From the NCBI GenBank assembly GCA_947629925.1, contig CANRFO010000023.1:1-35677 (forward strand): a stretch of DNA of 35,677 bases. Direction: 5' to 3'. Each line of letters opens with the position of its first letter. Position 1 is the stretch's first letter. Below are positions 1 to 6,559 of the stretch, piece after piece. The notes beneath the pieces were generated by a model that did no database searches, was not told the origin of the DNA, and saw nothing but the letters and a program-made list of their open reading frames with translations. The position numbers and the translations under genes were made by a program. The stretch is from an uncultured Ruminiclostridium sp. GTDB taxonomy: Bacteria > Bacillota > Clostridia > Oscillospirales > Ruminococcaceae.

Positions 1-240
1 TTGCCGCCGATCTTCCCGTATTCGGCGGTCAGCTTCCCGACAGCGGCAAGCAGCTCGTCGTTGACCGGGGAGACGGTAATGATAGGTCGGACGGTGGCCT
101 TGGTGATCGCCTGCCGGATAAACTCGGATTGGCTCATTTCATAAGCCGCAAGCCGCTCGGTGAAGTCGGCGTATTCTTCCTCGGTCATGCGGGTCTTGAC
201 TACCCGGCTGCGGTGCGGCGTGGCGTATCGTTTTCTCATG
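1..240 (-). CDS. MobC-like plasmid mobilization relaxosome protein, N-terminal part (runs off left edge)
   Basis: An open frame reads from an ATG at 240 down to base 1 with no stop, giving 79 residues that begin MRKRYATPHRSRVVKTRMTEEE. The basic N-terminus followed by TRMTEEEYADFTERLAAYEMSQS and SEFIRQAI is the ribbon-helix-helix pattern of MobC/MbeC-type relaxosome accessory proteins, which sit just upstream of a relaxase gene in integrative conjugative and mobilizable elements of Clostridia. A strong GGAGG lies nine bases before the ATG. The GC content is clearly higher than in the downstream core genes. The relaxase would be expected left of the window. The family assignment is from pattern recognition and is fairly secure; the element type is inference. 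Confidence 0.75.
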
Positions 241-257
241 GTCGTAAAACCTCCATT

Positions 258-498
258 CACTATACAACGGACATAAATTGCCCGAAACGCAGGTATCGGC
301 AGAAGAAAATTTTAGCTTCCACTTTACAACGGACATTTCGATACGGTTTTTTAACACACGGAAAGAGAAAATTTTCAAACGACGAACATCCCTTCTACTT
401 TATAACGGACATTTTCTTGACAAATGAGGGGGTACTCACGGAGGAAATTATAATCATCCCTCACTTTGCAACGAACAGAATTTGCCCGAAAAGCAGGA
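258..498. repeat. Four direct repeats of about 17 bp upstream of mobC (candidate oriT/iteron region)
   Basis: Near-identical copies matching CACTTTACAACGGACAT occur at 258-274, 320-336, 396-412 and 462-478, spaced 62-76 bases apart. The first and last copies also share an extension resembling AATTTGCCCGAAANGCAGG (275-293 and 479-497). A weaker relative lies at 372-389. The repeats fill the region just upstream of a relaxosome gene, where origins of transfer and relaxosome-binding repeats are usually found. The repeats are seen directly; the oriT role is inferred. Confidence 0.6.
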
Positions 499-542
499 GT
501 GGGCGGGAAACATTTTTGTGGCGCAAGCCGTATAAGCAGGGT

Positions 543-562
543 TTGGGGAAGGCACTCCCCAA
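543..562. other. Hairpin next to the repeats, candidate part of oriT
   Basis: A perfect 7-bp inverted repeat, TTGGGGA and TCCCCAA, surrounds the loop AGGCAC. It lies about 300 bases upstream of the MobC-like gene and just beyond the direct repeats. Relaxase recognition hairpins commonly look like this, with the nick site on one side. No nick sequence can be assigned from the window alone. Confidence 0.4.
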
Positions 563-600
563 CAAGATTCCCACGGGACAAAATGAGCGCAGAAGCGAAT

Positions 601-998
601 TTTGGCACCGTGGTAGAATCTTGCTCTTAGAAACCGATGCTTTCCTCCGTCCTCGTTCCCCTTTGCTCCCTACACCACTGAAAAATGCAAAAATGCCAAA
701 CTCACAGCAATTTTTCCTTTACCTCTAACACGGATGCGGTAGGCGTTTTGTCAAACGGGGAGAGAAATTTTCCTTTCGCATAAGGAACACCGACAAAATG
801 ATTTTTACAACCGCAGAAACAAAAAAGCAGCAAATCTTTTGGAAAGACTTACTGCTTCATGGTATGGGAGACGCTCTTTTTCAGACTTGTGGGAGAGGAA
901 TATTACATTTTACTGCTCACCTTTCTTTGCTTGGATATGTTTATACAGTTCCCATAGTGAAGGTAAATAATTTATCTAATATTCACAGGGGGGGAACA
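601..998. other. Gene-poor stretch between the transfer region and the HTH gene
   Basis: No convincing gene is seen here. Frames that stay open in this stretch lack a good ribosome site and a recognisable protein. The only structure noted is an imperfect hairpin, AAGCAG (825-830) with CTGCTT (852-857). On the minus strand it is followed by six T, so it could stop leftward transcription, but no minus-strand gene feeds into it. Confidence 0.4.
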
Positions 999-1027
999 TT
1001 GCTTTTATTCGGCGCGCCGTATATAAT
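999..1027 (+). promoter_or_regulatory. SigA-type promoter with palindromic spacer, before the HTH/two-component genes
   Basis: TTGCTT at 999-1004 and TATAAT at 1022-1027 are separated by exactly 17 bases. The spacer contains the 10-bp palindrome CGGCGCGCCG (1010-1019), placed where a repressor would occlude RNA polymerase. The first gene starts 35 bases after the -10 box. Confidence 0.7.
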
Positions 1028-1061
1028 GATACTGATAGATTTTGAGAGAGGATGGGTGAAT

Positions 1062-1235
1062 ATGGAATATATGTCTTGCGCCGAAGCTGCGGGCAAATGG
1101 GGCATTTCAGAAAGACGGGTACAGAAACTTTGCGAGGGAAACCGCATACCGGGAGTTGTAAAGTTTGGGAACGTGTGGCTGATACCAAAGAATGCGGAAA
1201 AACCGACCGATAAACGAAAGAAAAGTAAATTTTAG
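1062..1235 (+). CDS. Small helix-turn-helix (excisionase/MerR-like) DNA-binding protein
   Basis: This 57-residue protein reads MEYMSCAEAAGKWGISERRV at its start and contains VVKFGNVWLIPKNA later. That is the winged HTH of small Xis/MerR-like proteins carried by clostridial conjugative elements: helix-turn-helix at residues 4-25, a wing around residues 32-42 and a basic tail. The ATG at 1062 is chosen because the GAGAGAGG just upstream fits a ribosome site; the same frame stays open further upstream without a plausible start. It lies directly after a strong promoter and 55 bases before the response-regulator gene, so it is probably co-transcribed. It may act as an element-borne regulator or excision factor, and the sequence cannot decide between these. 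Confidence 0.7.
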   Translation: MEYMSCAEAAGKWGISERRVQKLCEGNRIPGVVKFGNVWLIPKNAEKPTDKRKKSKF

Positions 1236-1290
1236 AATTTCATATTGGTACAACATAGCTATGATATATTATACCGAGGAGGTAGCAGAA

Positions 1291-1959
1291 ATGGCAAAAA
1301 TTATGATTGTTGAAGATAATAAGGGAACCAACAAGGCTATATGCGAGTATATGAAAACAGCCGGACACACACTTGTTTCTGCTTACGACGGAGCAGACGC
1401 ATTGAAACATTTTCGTGAGGACGAATTGGATTTGATCGTCCTTGACATTATGCTTCCGTTAATGTCCGGAATGGCAGTGTTACATGAAATCAGAAAAAGC
1501 AGTAATATTCCCGTAATCATGCTTACAGCTATCGAAGATGAATATACCCAATCTAACAGCTTTGATGAATTAGCTGACGACTATATAACCAAACCTTTTT
1601 CTATGCTTTTATTGGGAAAGAGAATAAATGCTTTGCTTCGCAGGAGCTGCAATAAAGCTGCTTTGAATAAAATACAATTAGGCGGGGTTTGTATAGACTT
1701 TTCCGGCTATACAGCTTTTGACGAGAACGGGAAAATTGATATTACACCGAAAGAGCTTGAAATATTAAAATTGCTAATTGAAAATAAGGGACTGGTATTA
1801 TCGCGCTCTCAGATACTTGATGATATATGGGGTTATGACTGTGCAATTATAGATCGGACAATAGACGCTTATATTCGCAATTTGAGAAAAAAACTGAAGC
1901 TAAATTGCATAACAACCGTCAAGGGAATAGGATATAAATTTGAAGCGGGGGTATTGTAA
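1291..1959 (+). CDS. OmpR/PhoB-family response regulator, VanR-like
   Basis: This 222-residue protein has a receiver domain with acidic pocket E8/D9, phospho-acceptor D52 in LIVLDIMLP, T79 and K101 in ITKPF. A C-terminal winged helix follows, with ITPKELEILKLLIENKG, the DIWGYD segment and TIDAYIRNLRKKL typical of the OmpR/VanR class. The start at 1291 is fixed by GAGGAGG at 1276-1282; an in-frame upstream extension lacks one. The stop abuts the ATG of the histidine kinase, indicating coupled translation. Its likely target is the direct-repeat box at 3119-3138. There is no vanH/A/X, so this is a VanR-type regulator of something else. Confidence 0.9.
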   Translation: MAKIMIVEDNKGTNKAICEYMKTAGHTLVSAYDGADALKHFREDELDLIVLDIMLPLMSGMAVLHEIRKSSNIPVIMLTAIEDEYTQSNSFDELADDYITKPFSMLLLGKRINALLRRSCNKAALNKIQLGGVCIDFSGYTAFDENGKIDITPKELEILKLLIENKGLVLSRSQILDDIWGYDCAIIDRTIDAYIRNLRKKLKLNCITTVKGIGYKFEAGVL

Positions 1960-3078
1960 ATGAAGCTGAAAATATTTCCTAAAGTATTTCTGTTTACATT
2001 CAGCATGATGTTAATAATCACACTTTTTGCACATTGCTTAATATTCTATATTGCCCCTACGCAGAATGTGCTGATTACATCAAATTATGTCACAAATGTT
2101 GGCGCATTGTCTTATTCCGAGGTTGATATGCAACAACTCATTACAAATACAATATTGCAGTCTTTCCCTATTTCATTTTTGGGGTGTTTTGTAATATCTT
2201 TCATATTTTCCTTTTTGTTTTCTAAAAGGCTAACGTCTCCTATTCTTTCGATTGCAAAGACTGTAAAAGAAATGACTGAATTAAATACCAACGCAAAAAT
2301 AAAAATAACTTCAACAGACGAAATAGGATTTTTGGCTAATGATATAAATCAGCTATATCGTTCTCTTATCTCTACCATTCAACATTTAGAGATTGAAAAA
2401 GAAAATGTTAGCAAAGCCGAACAAGAGAAATTAGATTTTTTGCGCATTGCTTCCCATGAACTAAAAACGCCGGTTACGGAGTTAAATGCAACGCTGGAAA
2501 ATATGATACTTGGTATCGGAGAATATGCAGATTATGATGTATATCTTCCAAAATGCAAAGAAGTGGTAGAACAGCTTGGCAAAATGATTAAGGATATATT
2601 GAGTATGTCGCGCTTACATTTAGACGGGGCAAATGATTGTGAGCAAGATATTTCCCTCAAAAAAGTAATATCTGAAATGTGTGAACCATTTAAGTTAATA
2701 GCAGAAACAAAAGCAATACGGTTTGTTGTTATGCTTGAAAATGATATATCGCTTCACATATCAGAACAACTACTAAAAAAGGCACTATCTAATATTCTGC
2801 TTAATGCTGTCAATTATACAGAAGCCGGGAAGAATATAACGGTTTCAATCAGCGGGCAATCGTTATCAGTTATAAATGAATGTACCCCGATACCGCCAGA
2901 ACATTTGAAACATATCTTTGAGCCGTTTTATCGTACAGATTATTCAAGAAATCACGATACAGGCGGCAATGGATTAGGATTATATATTGTAGATACAATT
3001 CTTAAAAAATTAAAATTAAAATATCGGTTTTTTCCTTTAAGCACTAATAACGGAATGTGCTTTACTATTCAATTCTAA
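1960..3078 (+). CDS. Membrane sensor histidine kinase, VanS-like
   Basis: This 372-residue kinase is the partner of the upstream response regulator; its ATG directly follows that gene's stop. Two membrane helices (about residues 8-31 and 68-88) enclose a short extracellular loop of about 36 residues, too small for a large ligand-binding domain. A HAMP-like segment follows. The dimerisation/phosphoacceptor motif is FLRIASHELKTPV with H166, then the N box SNILLNAVNYT (277-287) and the glycine box GGNGLGL (335-341). The short loop suggests sensing within or at the membrane, as in antibiotic or peptide sensors of the VanS/BceS kind; the signal itself is unknown. A terminator follows the gene. Confidence 0.9.
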   Translation: MKLKIFPKVFLFTFSMMLIITLFAHCLIFYIAPTQNVLITSNYVTNVGALSYSEVDMQQLITNTILQSFPISFLGCFVISFIFSFLFSKRLTSPILSIAKTVKEMTELNTNAKIKITSTDEIGFLANDINQLYRSLISTIQHLEIEKENVSKAEQEKLDFLRIASHELKTPVTELNATLENMILGIGEYADYDVYLPKCKEVVEQLGKMIKDILSMSRLHLDGANDCEQDISLKKVISEMCEPFKLIAETKAIRFVVMLENDISLHISEQLLKKALSNILLNAVNYTEAGKNITVSISGQSLSVINECTPIPPEHLKHIFEPFYRTDYSRNHDTGGNGLGLYIVDTILKKLKLKYRFFPLSTNNGMCFTIQF

Positions 3079-3083
3079 ATTCG

Positions 3084-3114
3084 CTGCCTTGCATTTCAGC
3101 AAGGCAGTTTTTTT
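3084..3114 (+). terminator. Rho-independent terminator after the histidine kinase
   Basis: A 9-bp perfect stem, CTGCCTTGC/GCAAGGCAG, with loop ATTTCA is followed by seven T. It begins six bases after the kinase stop codon. Confidence 0.93.
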
Positions 3115-3118
3115 GTTC

Positions 3119-3174
3119 ATTCAACATATATTCAACATTGGCTTTATACTGATACAACTTTGATAGCCTATACT
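3119..3174 (+). promoter_or_regulatory. Candidate response-regulator box and promoter for the secreted protein
   Basis: ATTCAACAT occurs twice, at 3119-3127 and 3130-3138, with an 11-bp period. This is the classic arrangement for two OmpR-family monomers on one face of the helix. A -10 box TATACT lies at 3169-3174, but no good -35 sits 17 bases before it. The repeats end just upstream of the expected -35, which fits an activator-dependent promoter. The element lies between the two-component terminator and the next gene. Confidence 0.6.
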
Positions 3175-3199
3175 ACGCAATGTAAGGAGGGCACAGAAA

Positions 3200-3226
3200 A
3201 TGTTCAATAAAGGAGGCAGCCTATGA
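3200..3226 (+). CDS. Eight-codon leader ORF overlapping the secreted-protein start
   Basis: After AAGGAGG at 3184-3190, an ATG at 3200 opens the mini-frame MFNKGGSL. It stops at TGA 3224-3226, overlapping the ATG of the next gene in an ATGA arrangement. The ribosome site of the main gene (AAAGGAGG) lies inside this mini-frame, so translation of the leader could couple to or modulate the main gene. Two good ribosome sites in a row are seen directly; function is inferred. Confidence 0.4.
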   Translation: MFNKGGSL

Positions 3227-3828
3227 AAGGCAAAATATTATCGAGTTTGGCCGCATTGCTCTTGGTTAGTGGTAGTTTAACTGGTTTTGCAAGCTCCACT
3301 GATACTCCCAATATCTTTACAGAGCAATCTGCGCCTACGCAGCTATCCACCGTTATGATTAGGCAAGATGAAGATACTTTAACATCAAGCTATGACGGTG
3401 GAAACACATGGAACCCTTTTTCTTATGAGGAAACACATGATTTTTACAGCCATAATGAGTTTTCCTCATGGATCAAGGAACAGGAAGCTGAAATATCAGC
3501 GTTAGTGGAAGCCGGGGAATGGACACAGGAAAACGCTGACGCGGTTATACAGCACTACTATGAACTACTGGAAAGATTAGATGACGGTTTGCTTATAGGA
3601 AAAAGAGAAAGCGACACTGACGACCAGTATTTCGTAAGTTACCCCAATGCTGCTCATACAGAGGGATTTCAGACAGTGATTTGTACCGAAAACGGATATG
3701 AATTTATCGGCACCTATGATACGGAAAAGGAACTGTATGAGGCATTGGAAGCATACACCGAGCTTCAAGTGGAAGCAGGAAACATGACCGCTGATGAAGC
3801 GAAAACAATTTTGAAAAAATATGAATAG
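3223..3828 (+). CDS. Secreted protein of unknown function with one Asp-box motif and a duplicated VEAG motif
   Basis: This 201-residue protein starts with a basic n-region, a hydrophobic core (residues 5-22) and GFASS, a likely signal peptidase I site near residue 24; there is no lipobox Cys. SSYDGGNTW at 55-63 matches the Asp-box S-x-D-x-G-x-T-W of beta-propeller enzymes, but only one copy is present, so no propeller is implied. Two helical segments share a motif: LVEAGEWTQENADAVI (94-109) and QVEAGNMTADEAKTIL (182-197), suggesting internal duplication. It follows a two-component system and an apparent response-regulator box, so it is probably the system's output, perhaps a surface sensor or resistance factor. 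I do not recognise a family. The start is fixed by AAAGGAGG. Confidence 0.8.
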   Translation: MKGKILSSLAALLLVSGSLTGFASSTDTPNIFTEQSAPTQLSTVMIRQDEDTLTSSYDGGNTWNPFSYEETHDFYSHNEFSSWIKEQEAEISALVEAGEWTQENADAVIQHYYELLERLDDGLLIGKRESDTDDQYFVSYPNAAHTEGFQTVICTENGYEFIGTYDTEKELYEALEAYTELQVEAGNMTADEAKTILKKYE

Positions 3829-3843
3829 TTAATGGTTTGCCGG

Positions 3844-3944
3844 ACGACGGCAAAAGAAAAAAGCCGTCGTACAGCAAATGTCTTTTCATGTGCCTATTCT
3901 TATAGAAAACGCTCCGGCGATTTATTTTCGCCAGAGCGTTTTTT
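3844..3944. terminator. Two tandem hairpins ending the secreted-protein transcript
   Basis: The first hairpin is ACGACGGC/GCCGTCGT (3844-3851, 3863-3870), without a T run. The second is a strong hairpin, AACGCTCCGGCGA with TCGCCAGAGCGTT (3908-3920, 3928-3940), running into six T. The second also has T residues on the minus strand, so it may work in both directions. Confidence 0.85.
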
Positions 3945-4345
3945 CACATTTGCCTTGCCCGGAATAGCGCGGGCGACTGTCTGTATCTGTTTTATCTGTC
4001 CTGCTTCTTTACCATACATGAGCATTATGACAATGTTTATTGCAACTTTCCTCGCAAAGAAAGGAGCTATAACCAATGCTCCATAGAGTTATGATTATAG
4101 CTCCTGATATGTTGACAGCAAGCATAGCCTTTGTGGCCGCACTTTGACTTTTTTGTGAAAAGTCGATCGTTGCCGCTTCGGCATTTTCTGAAAATTTCGG
4201 CTTCCTCAATTTATCAGAAAGTCACTTGCTGTGGAAATCCCCCGAATTCCTTTTAATCAGTGTTAATAACCGAACTAATACGGTAACACATATATTTTCA
4301 CAAGAAGTCATCTGCCACGAAACTATGGGGATTTTCAAAACAGCC
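3945..4345. other. Gene-poor junction between accessory module and sirtuin operon; possible decayed ORF on minus strand
   Basis: No intact gene with a ribosome site is seen. On the minus strand a frame at 4009-4209 ends in ATKAMLAVNISGAIIITLW. A -/+1 shift near 4080-4090 would continue it as GALVIAPFFARKVAINIVIM and on to about 3908, which looks like two membrane helices. This could be a frameshifted relic, but it would run through the terminator hairpin at 3908-3944, so confidence is low. An imperfect inverted pair, GGAAATCCCC (4233-4242) and GGGGATTTTC (4327-4336), bounds about 105 bases. Confidence 0.3.
4063..4104 (-). terminator. Possible terminator downstream of the sirtuin operon
   Basis: A perfect 10-bp inverted repeat, GGAGCTATAA (4063-4072) and TTATAGCTCC (4095-4104), is followed on the minus strand by TTTCTTT. 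It lies about 240 bases past the SirTM stop. No closer terminator for that operon was found, but the loop is long (22 bases). Confidence 0.4.
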
Positions 4346-5218
4346 TCAAGCCCGCCGCAGGTCTTCAAGAACAGCCCCGATATCCCCATCAATGCAAATA
4401 CTTTGCGCGGCAATTTCCGTCGGGCAGGCAGCTTCGCCGTAGTTGATACAAGCATATGTCGCCTGCGGATTCTGCGCGGTCATTTGCCAGAACGGGTACT
4501 TGATAATAACAGGCGTGTTGTAGCCGACGCCGAGTTCAAGGTACAGCACCTTGCCCGTGTGGGTTCGGATAAAATCACTGTATCTCGCGGCGGCAGCGTG
4601 CCAGCCCTCGTCCTCGACAAAGCGGTCGTCAGAGCGCAGGTTCATCGTCATCGGCTTGCCGCAGTGCGGGCATTTCGGCAGCAGCTCGGTGGGGATCCGC
4701 ATATCCTTTTGCCGCTCCATCATCTGCCTGATGGTGTCCTCATTGTCAAATGTTTCCTGACAGCAGGGCTGAGAACACTGGAGCAGCCCGTAGTCGCCCT
4801 GGGTGTAGAAAAGCCGCTTTTTATCAACTCCCGATTTTTGAAAGCAGTGATCCACGTTTGTGGTGATCACAAAATAGTCCTTGTCTTTGACTAACGCCAA
4901 CAAATCGCTGTAAACAGGTTTCGGAGGATCTGTATAACGGTTGACGAAGATGTATCTCGACCAATACGCCCAGAATTCTTCATACGTTTTGTATGGATAA
5001 AATCCGCCCGAGTACATATCCGAAAAGCCGTATTTTCGGGCGAAATCGGAGAAATATTTATTGAATCGCTCGCCCGAATAGGTAAAGCCCGCCGAGGTGG
5101 ATAAGCCCGCTCCTGCGCCTATCACGACTGCGTCGGAGGTGTTCAGAAGCTCCTTGAGCCGCTTGATTTTATCGGAGTAATCTTTGATATATCCTACGGT
5201 CATCATCTTTAAAGACAT
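4346..5218 (-). CDS. Class M sirtuin (SirTM), protein ADP-ribosyltransferase
   Basis: This 290-residue protein has the sirtuin NAD-binding motif GAGAGLSTSAGF (34-45), RFNKYFSDFARKYG and DMYSGGFYPY, which mark the SirTM branch. ITTNVD carries N121, and TQGDYG carries Q140 where ordinary sirtuins have the catalytic His; both are SirTM hallmarks. Zinc ligands are C148, C152/C153, C183 and C186. Family knowledge: SirTM proteins of staphylococci and streptococci ADP-ribosylate a lipoylated GcvH-L, are encoded beside a macrodomain, and respond to redox stress. Here the gene overlaps the macrodomain gene by 50 bases and ends an operon with radical SAM, nitroreductase and ferredoxin-type genes. No GcvH-L or lipoate ligase is in the window. 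The start at 5218 is supported by GAGGTGAT; ATGs at 5206 and 5203 are alternatives. Confidence 0.9.
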   Translation of the reverse strand: MSLKMMTVGYIKDYSDKIKRLKELLNTSDAVVIGAGAGLSTSAGFTYSGERFNKYFSDFARKYGFSDMYSGGFYPYKTYEEFWAYWSRYIFVNRYTDPPKPVYSDLLALVKDKDYFVITTNVDHCFQKSGVDKKRLFYTQGDYGLLQCSQPCCQETFDNEDTIRQMMERQKDMRIPTELLPKCPHCGKPMTMNLRSDDRFVEDEGWHAAAARYSDFIRTHTGKVLYLELGVGYNTPVIIKYPFWQMTAQNPQATYACINYGEAACPTEIAAQSICIDGDIGAVLEDLRRA

Positions 5219-5930
5219 TGAATATCACCTCGGTATTTTTCTTAAACTCCTTAACGGTTTTAATCGCAATCTCCGCCGCAAGCTCGTTCGGAAAATGAAA
5301 TTCACCTGTGGAAATGCAGCAGAACGTCACGCTTTTTATACTGTTTTTCTGAGCCAGTTCAAGGCAGGAACGATAGCAGGAAGCGAGCAGTTCACGGTCT
5401 TTATCAGTCACACCGCTGTATACTATGGGTCCGACTGTATGGAGAACATAGTCGCAAGGCAGGTTATAGGCGGGTGTGATCTTTGCCTGACCTGTCGGTT
5501 CCTCATGTCCTTGCTTTTCCATCATTTCGGCGCAGGCAAGCCGAAGCTGTACCCCCGCAAAAGTGTGGATCGCATTGTCGATACAGCCGTGACAGGGTGC
5601 ATAACAGCCTGTCATACCGCTGTTGGCGGCGTTGACGATCGCCCCGCATTTCAGGGTGGTGATGTCGCCCTGCCAGAGATATATTCCATCTGCAACGGGT
5701 GATAATACATCAATATTCGTTATCCCCTTAGCGGCGGTCAAAGCCTGCAAATAATCATCTTGAACCGAAAGGAAATCTTCGCTTACAGCCTGCGCAGGAC
5801 GGACATTTACAAGCGAACGAAACAGCTTGAACCGCTCCGATTCGCTTTGTGGAATCGTGATTGTGCGGTACTCGTTACGCTCCGAAATAAGATAATTTAT
5901 CAAAAAATCAAGTCGCTCCGATTGTGTCAT
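5169..5930 (-). CDS. Zinc-dependent macrodomain, ADP-ribosyl hydrolase
   Basis: This 253-residue protein has an N-terminal helical region of about 85 residues and then a macrodomain: LWQGDITTLKCGAIVNAANS (85-104), the Zn-macro signature GCYAPCHGCIDNAIH (108-122) with probable ligands C109, H114 and C116, HTVGPIV (164-170) and ISTGEFHFP (206-214). Family knowledge: Zn-macro proteins remove ADP-ribose installed by the SirTM usually encoded next to them. The gene follows the ferredoxin-fusion gene by two bases, with its ribosome site inside that gene, and overlaps the sirtuin gene. Writer and eraser should therefore be made together. All key residues appear intact. Confidence 0.92.
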   Translation of the reverse strand: MTQSERLDFLINYLISERNEYRTITIPQSESERFKLFRSLVNVRPAQAVSEDFLSVQDDYLQALTAAKGITNIDVLSPVADGIYLWQGDITTLKCGAIVNAANSGMTGCYAPCHGCIDNAIHTFAGVQLRLACAEMMEKQGHEEPTGQAKITPAYNLPCDYVLHTVGPIVYSGVTDKDRELLASCYRSCLELAQKNSIKSVTFCCISTGEFHFPNELAAEIAIKTVKEFKKNTEVIFNVFKDDDRRIYQRLLR

Positions 5931-5932
5931 AT

Positions 5933-6550
5933 TTACCTCTTTTCTACCGCTCCGACAGGGCAGACTGCAAGACAGTTTCCGCAGTGCAGGCAGTTCTCCT
6001 GCTTAATTATAGCACGCCTTGCGGAAAAGTCAATGCAGCTTTGAGGGCAATTTTTCAGGCACTTACCGCAACCGATACATTTTTCGGAAAAGACGTATCC
6101 TTTTTGCGTGAGATTTCCCGCGCCGATGGTGTAGCTTTCCCGAAAAATCGGGTTGACGCCTAAGTTGAAATACTCGATTTCCGCGTCCTTGATCTCAAAA
6201 ACGATTCCCGCCAGTTTTCGCGTGTTGCCGGGATAGACGTTCGAGAGATAGGGCTGCTCCTCAAAAATCGTGTCTATCCACTTCTCCTGTTCATTCTCGC
6301 AAACGGGAACCGCCTTTGCTGACAGGCGTATCATCTCTTTATACCTGGTATATCCCAACACCTGCACGCGTCCGTCGGTCAGAAGCTCCTCGCAAAAGGC
6401 CTTTCCTTTTGCGGTGAAAAAGATCATTTTGTCAGGCTCATAGTGGATCGCGGAAATATTGCGTATTTGCGGCGCGCCGTTTTTGTCCACTGTGGCGAAA
6501 GCCAGCACGCCGACATATTCTAATTTTTTCAGACAGGTTTGTGCGTCCAT
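5933..6550 (-). CDS. PNPOx-like flavin-fold protein fused to a 2[4Fe-4S] ferredoxin domain
   Basis: This is 205 residues. The first 130 or so form a pyridoxamine-5-phosphate-oxidase-like split barrel (LAFATVDKNGAPQIRNISAI, MIFFTAKGKAFCEELL). The C-terminal part carries two cluster motifs, CIGCGKCLKNCP and CLHCGNCLAVCP. The fusion suggests electron transfer between a flavin and iron-sulfur clusters. In this operon it could reduce the radical SAM enzyme or act on the modified peptide, with the nitroreductase as a flavin partner; this is inference. It starts nine bases after the nitroreductase stop and is followed two bases later by the macrodomain gene, so it is translationally tied to both. 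Localisation is cytoplasmic, with no signal or membrane segment. Confidence 0.88.
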   Translation of the reverse strand: MDAQTCLKKLEYVGVLAFATVDKNGAPQIRNISAIHYEPDKMIFFTAKGKAFCEELLTDGRVQVLGYTRYKEMIRLSAKAVPVCENEQEKWIDTIFEEQPYLSNVYPGNTRKLAGIVFEIKDAEIEYFNLGVNPIFRESYTIGAGNLTQKGYVFSEKCIGCGKCLKNCPQSCIDFSARRAIIKQENCLHCGNCLAVCPVGAVEKR

Positions 6551-6559
6551 TTTTACACC

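Noticed and set aside
129-728. 199-residue plus-strand frame through the repeat region
   Set aside because: It runs antisense to the MobC-like gene and through the repeats and hairpin, has no ribosome site and resembles no protein.
798-1061. N-terminal extension of the HTH protein
   Set aside because: No ribosome site at the upstream ATG; the extension contains the promoter, and a good site precedes the ATG at 1062.
1291-3078. Vancomycin-resistance regulatory pair
   Set aside because: The response regulator and kinase are VanR/VanS-like, but there are no vanH, vanA/B or vanX genes; the downstream gene is an unrelated secreted protein.
6471-6480. CGGCGCGCCG palindrome identical to the one in the promoter at 1010-1019
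   Set aside because: It lies inside the PNPOx-ferredoxin coding region; the short GC palindrome is probably coincidental.
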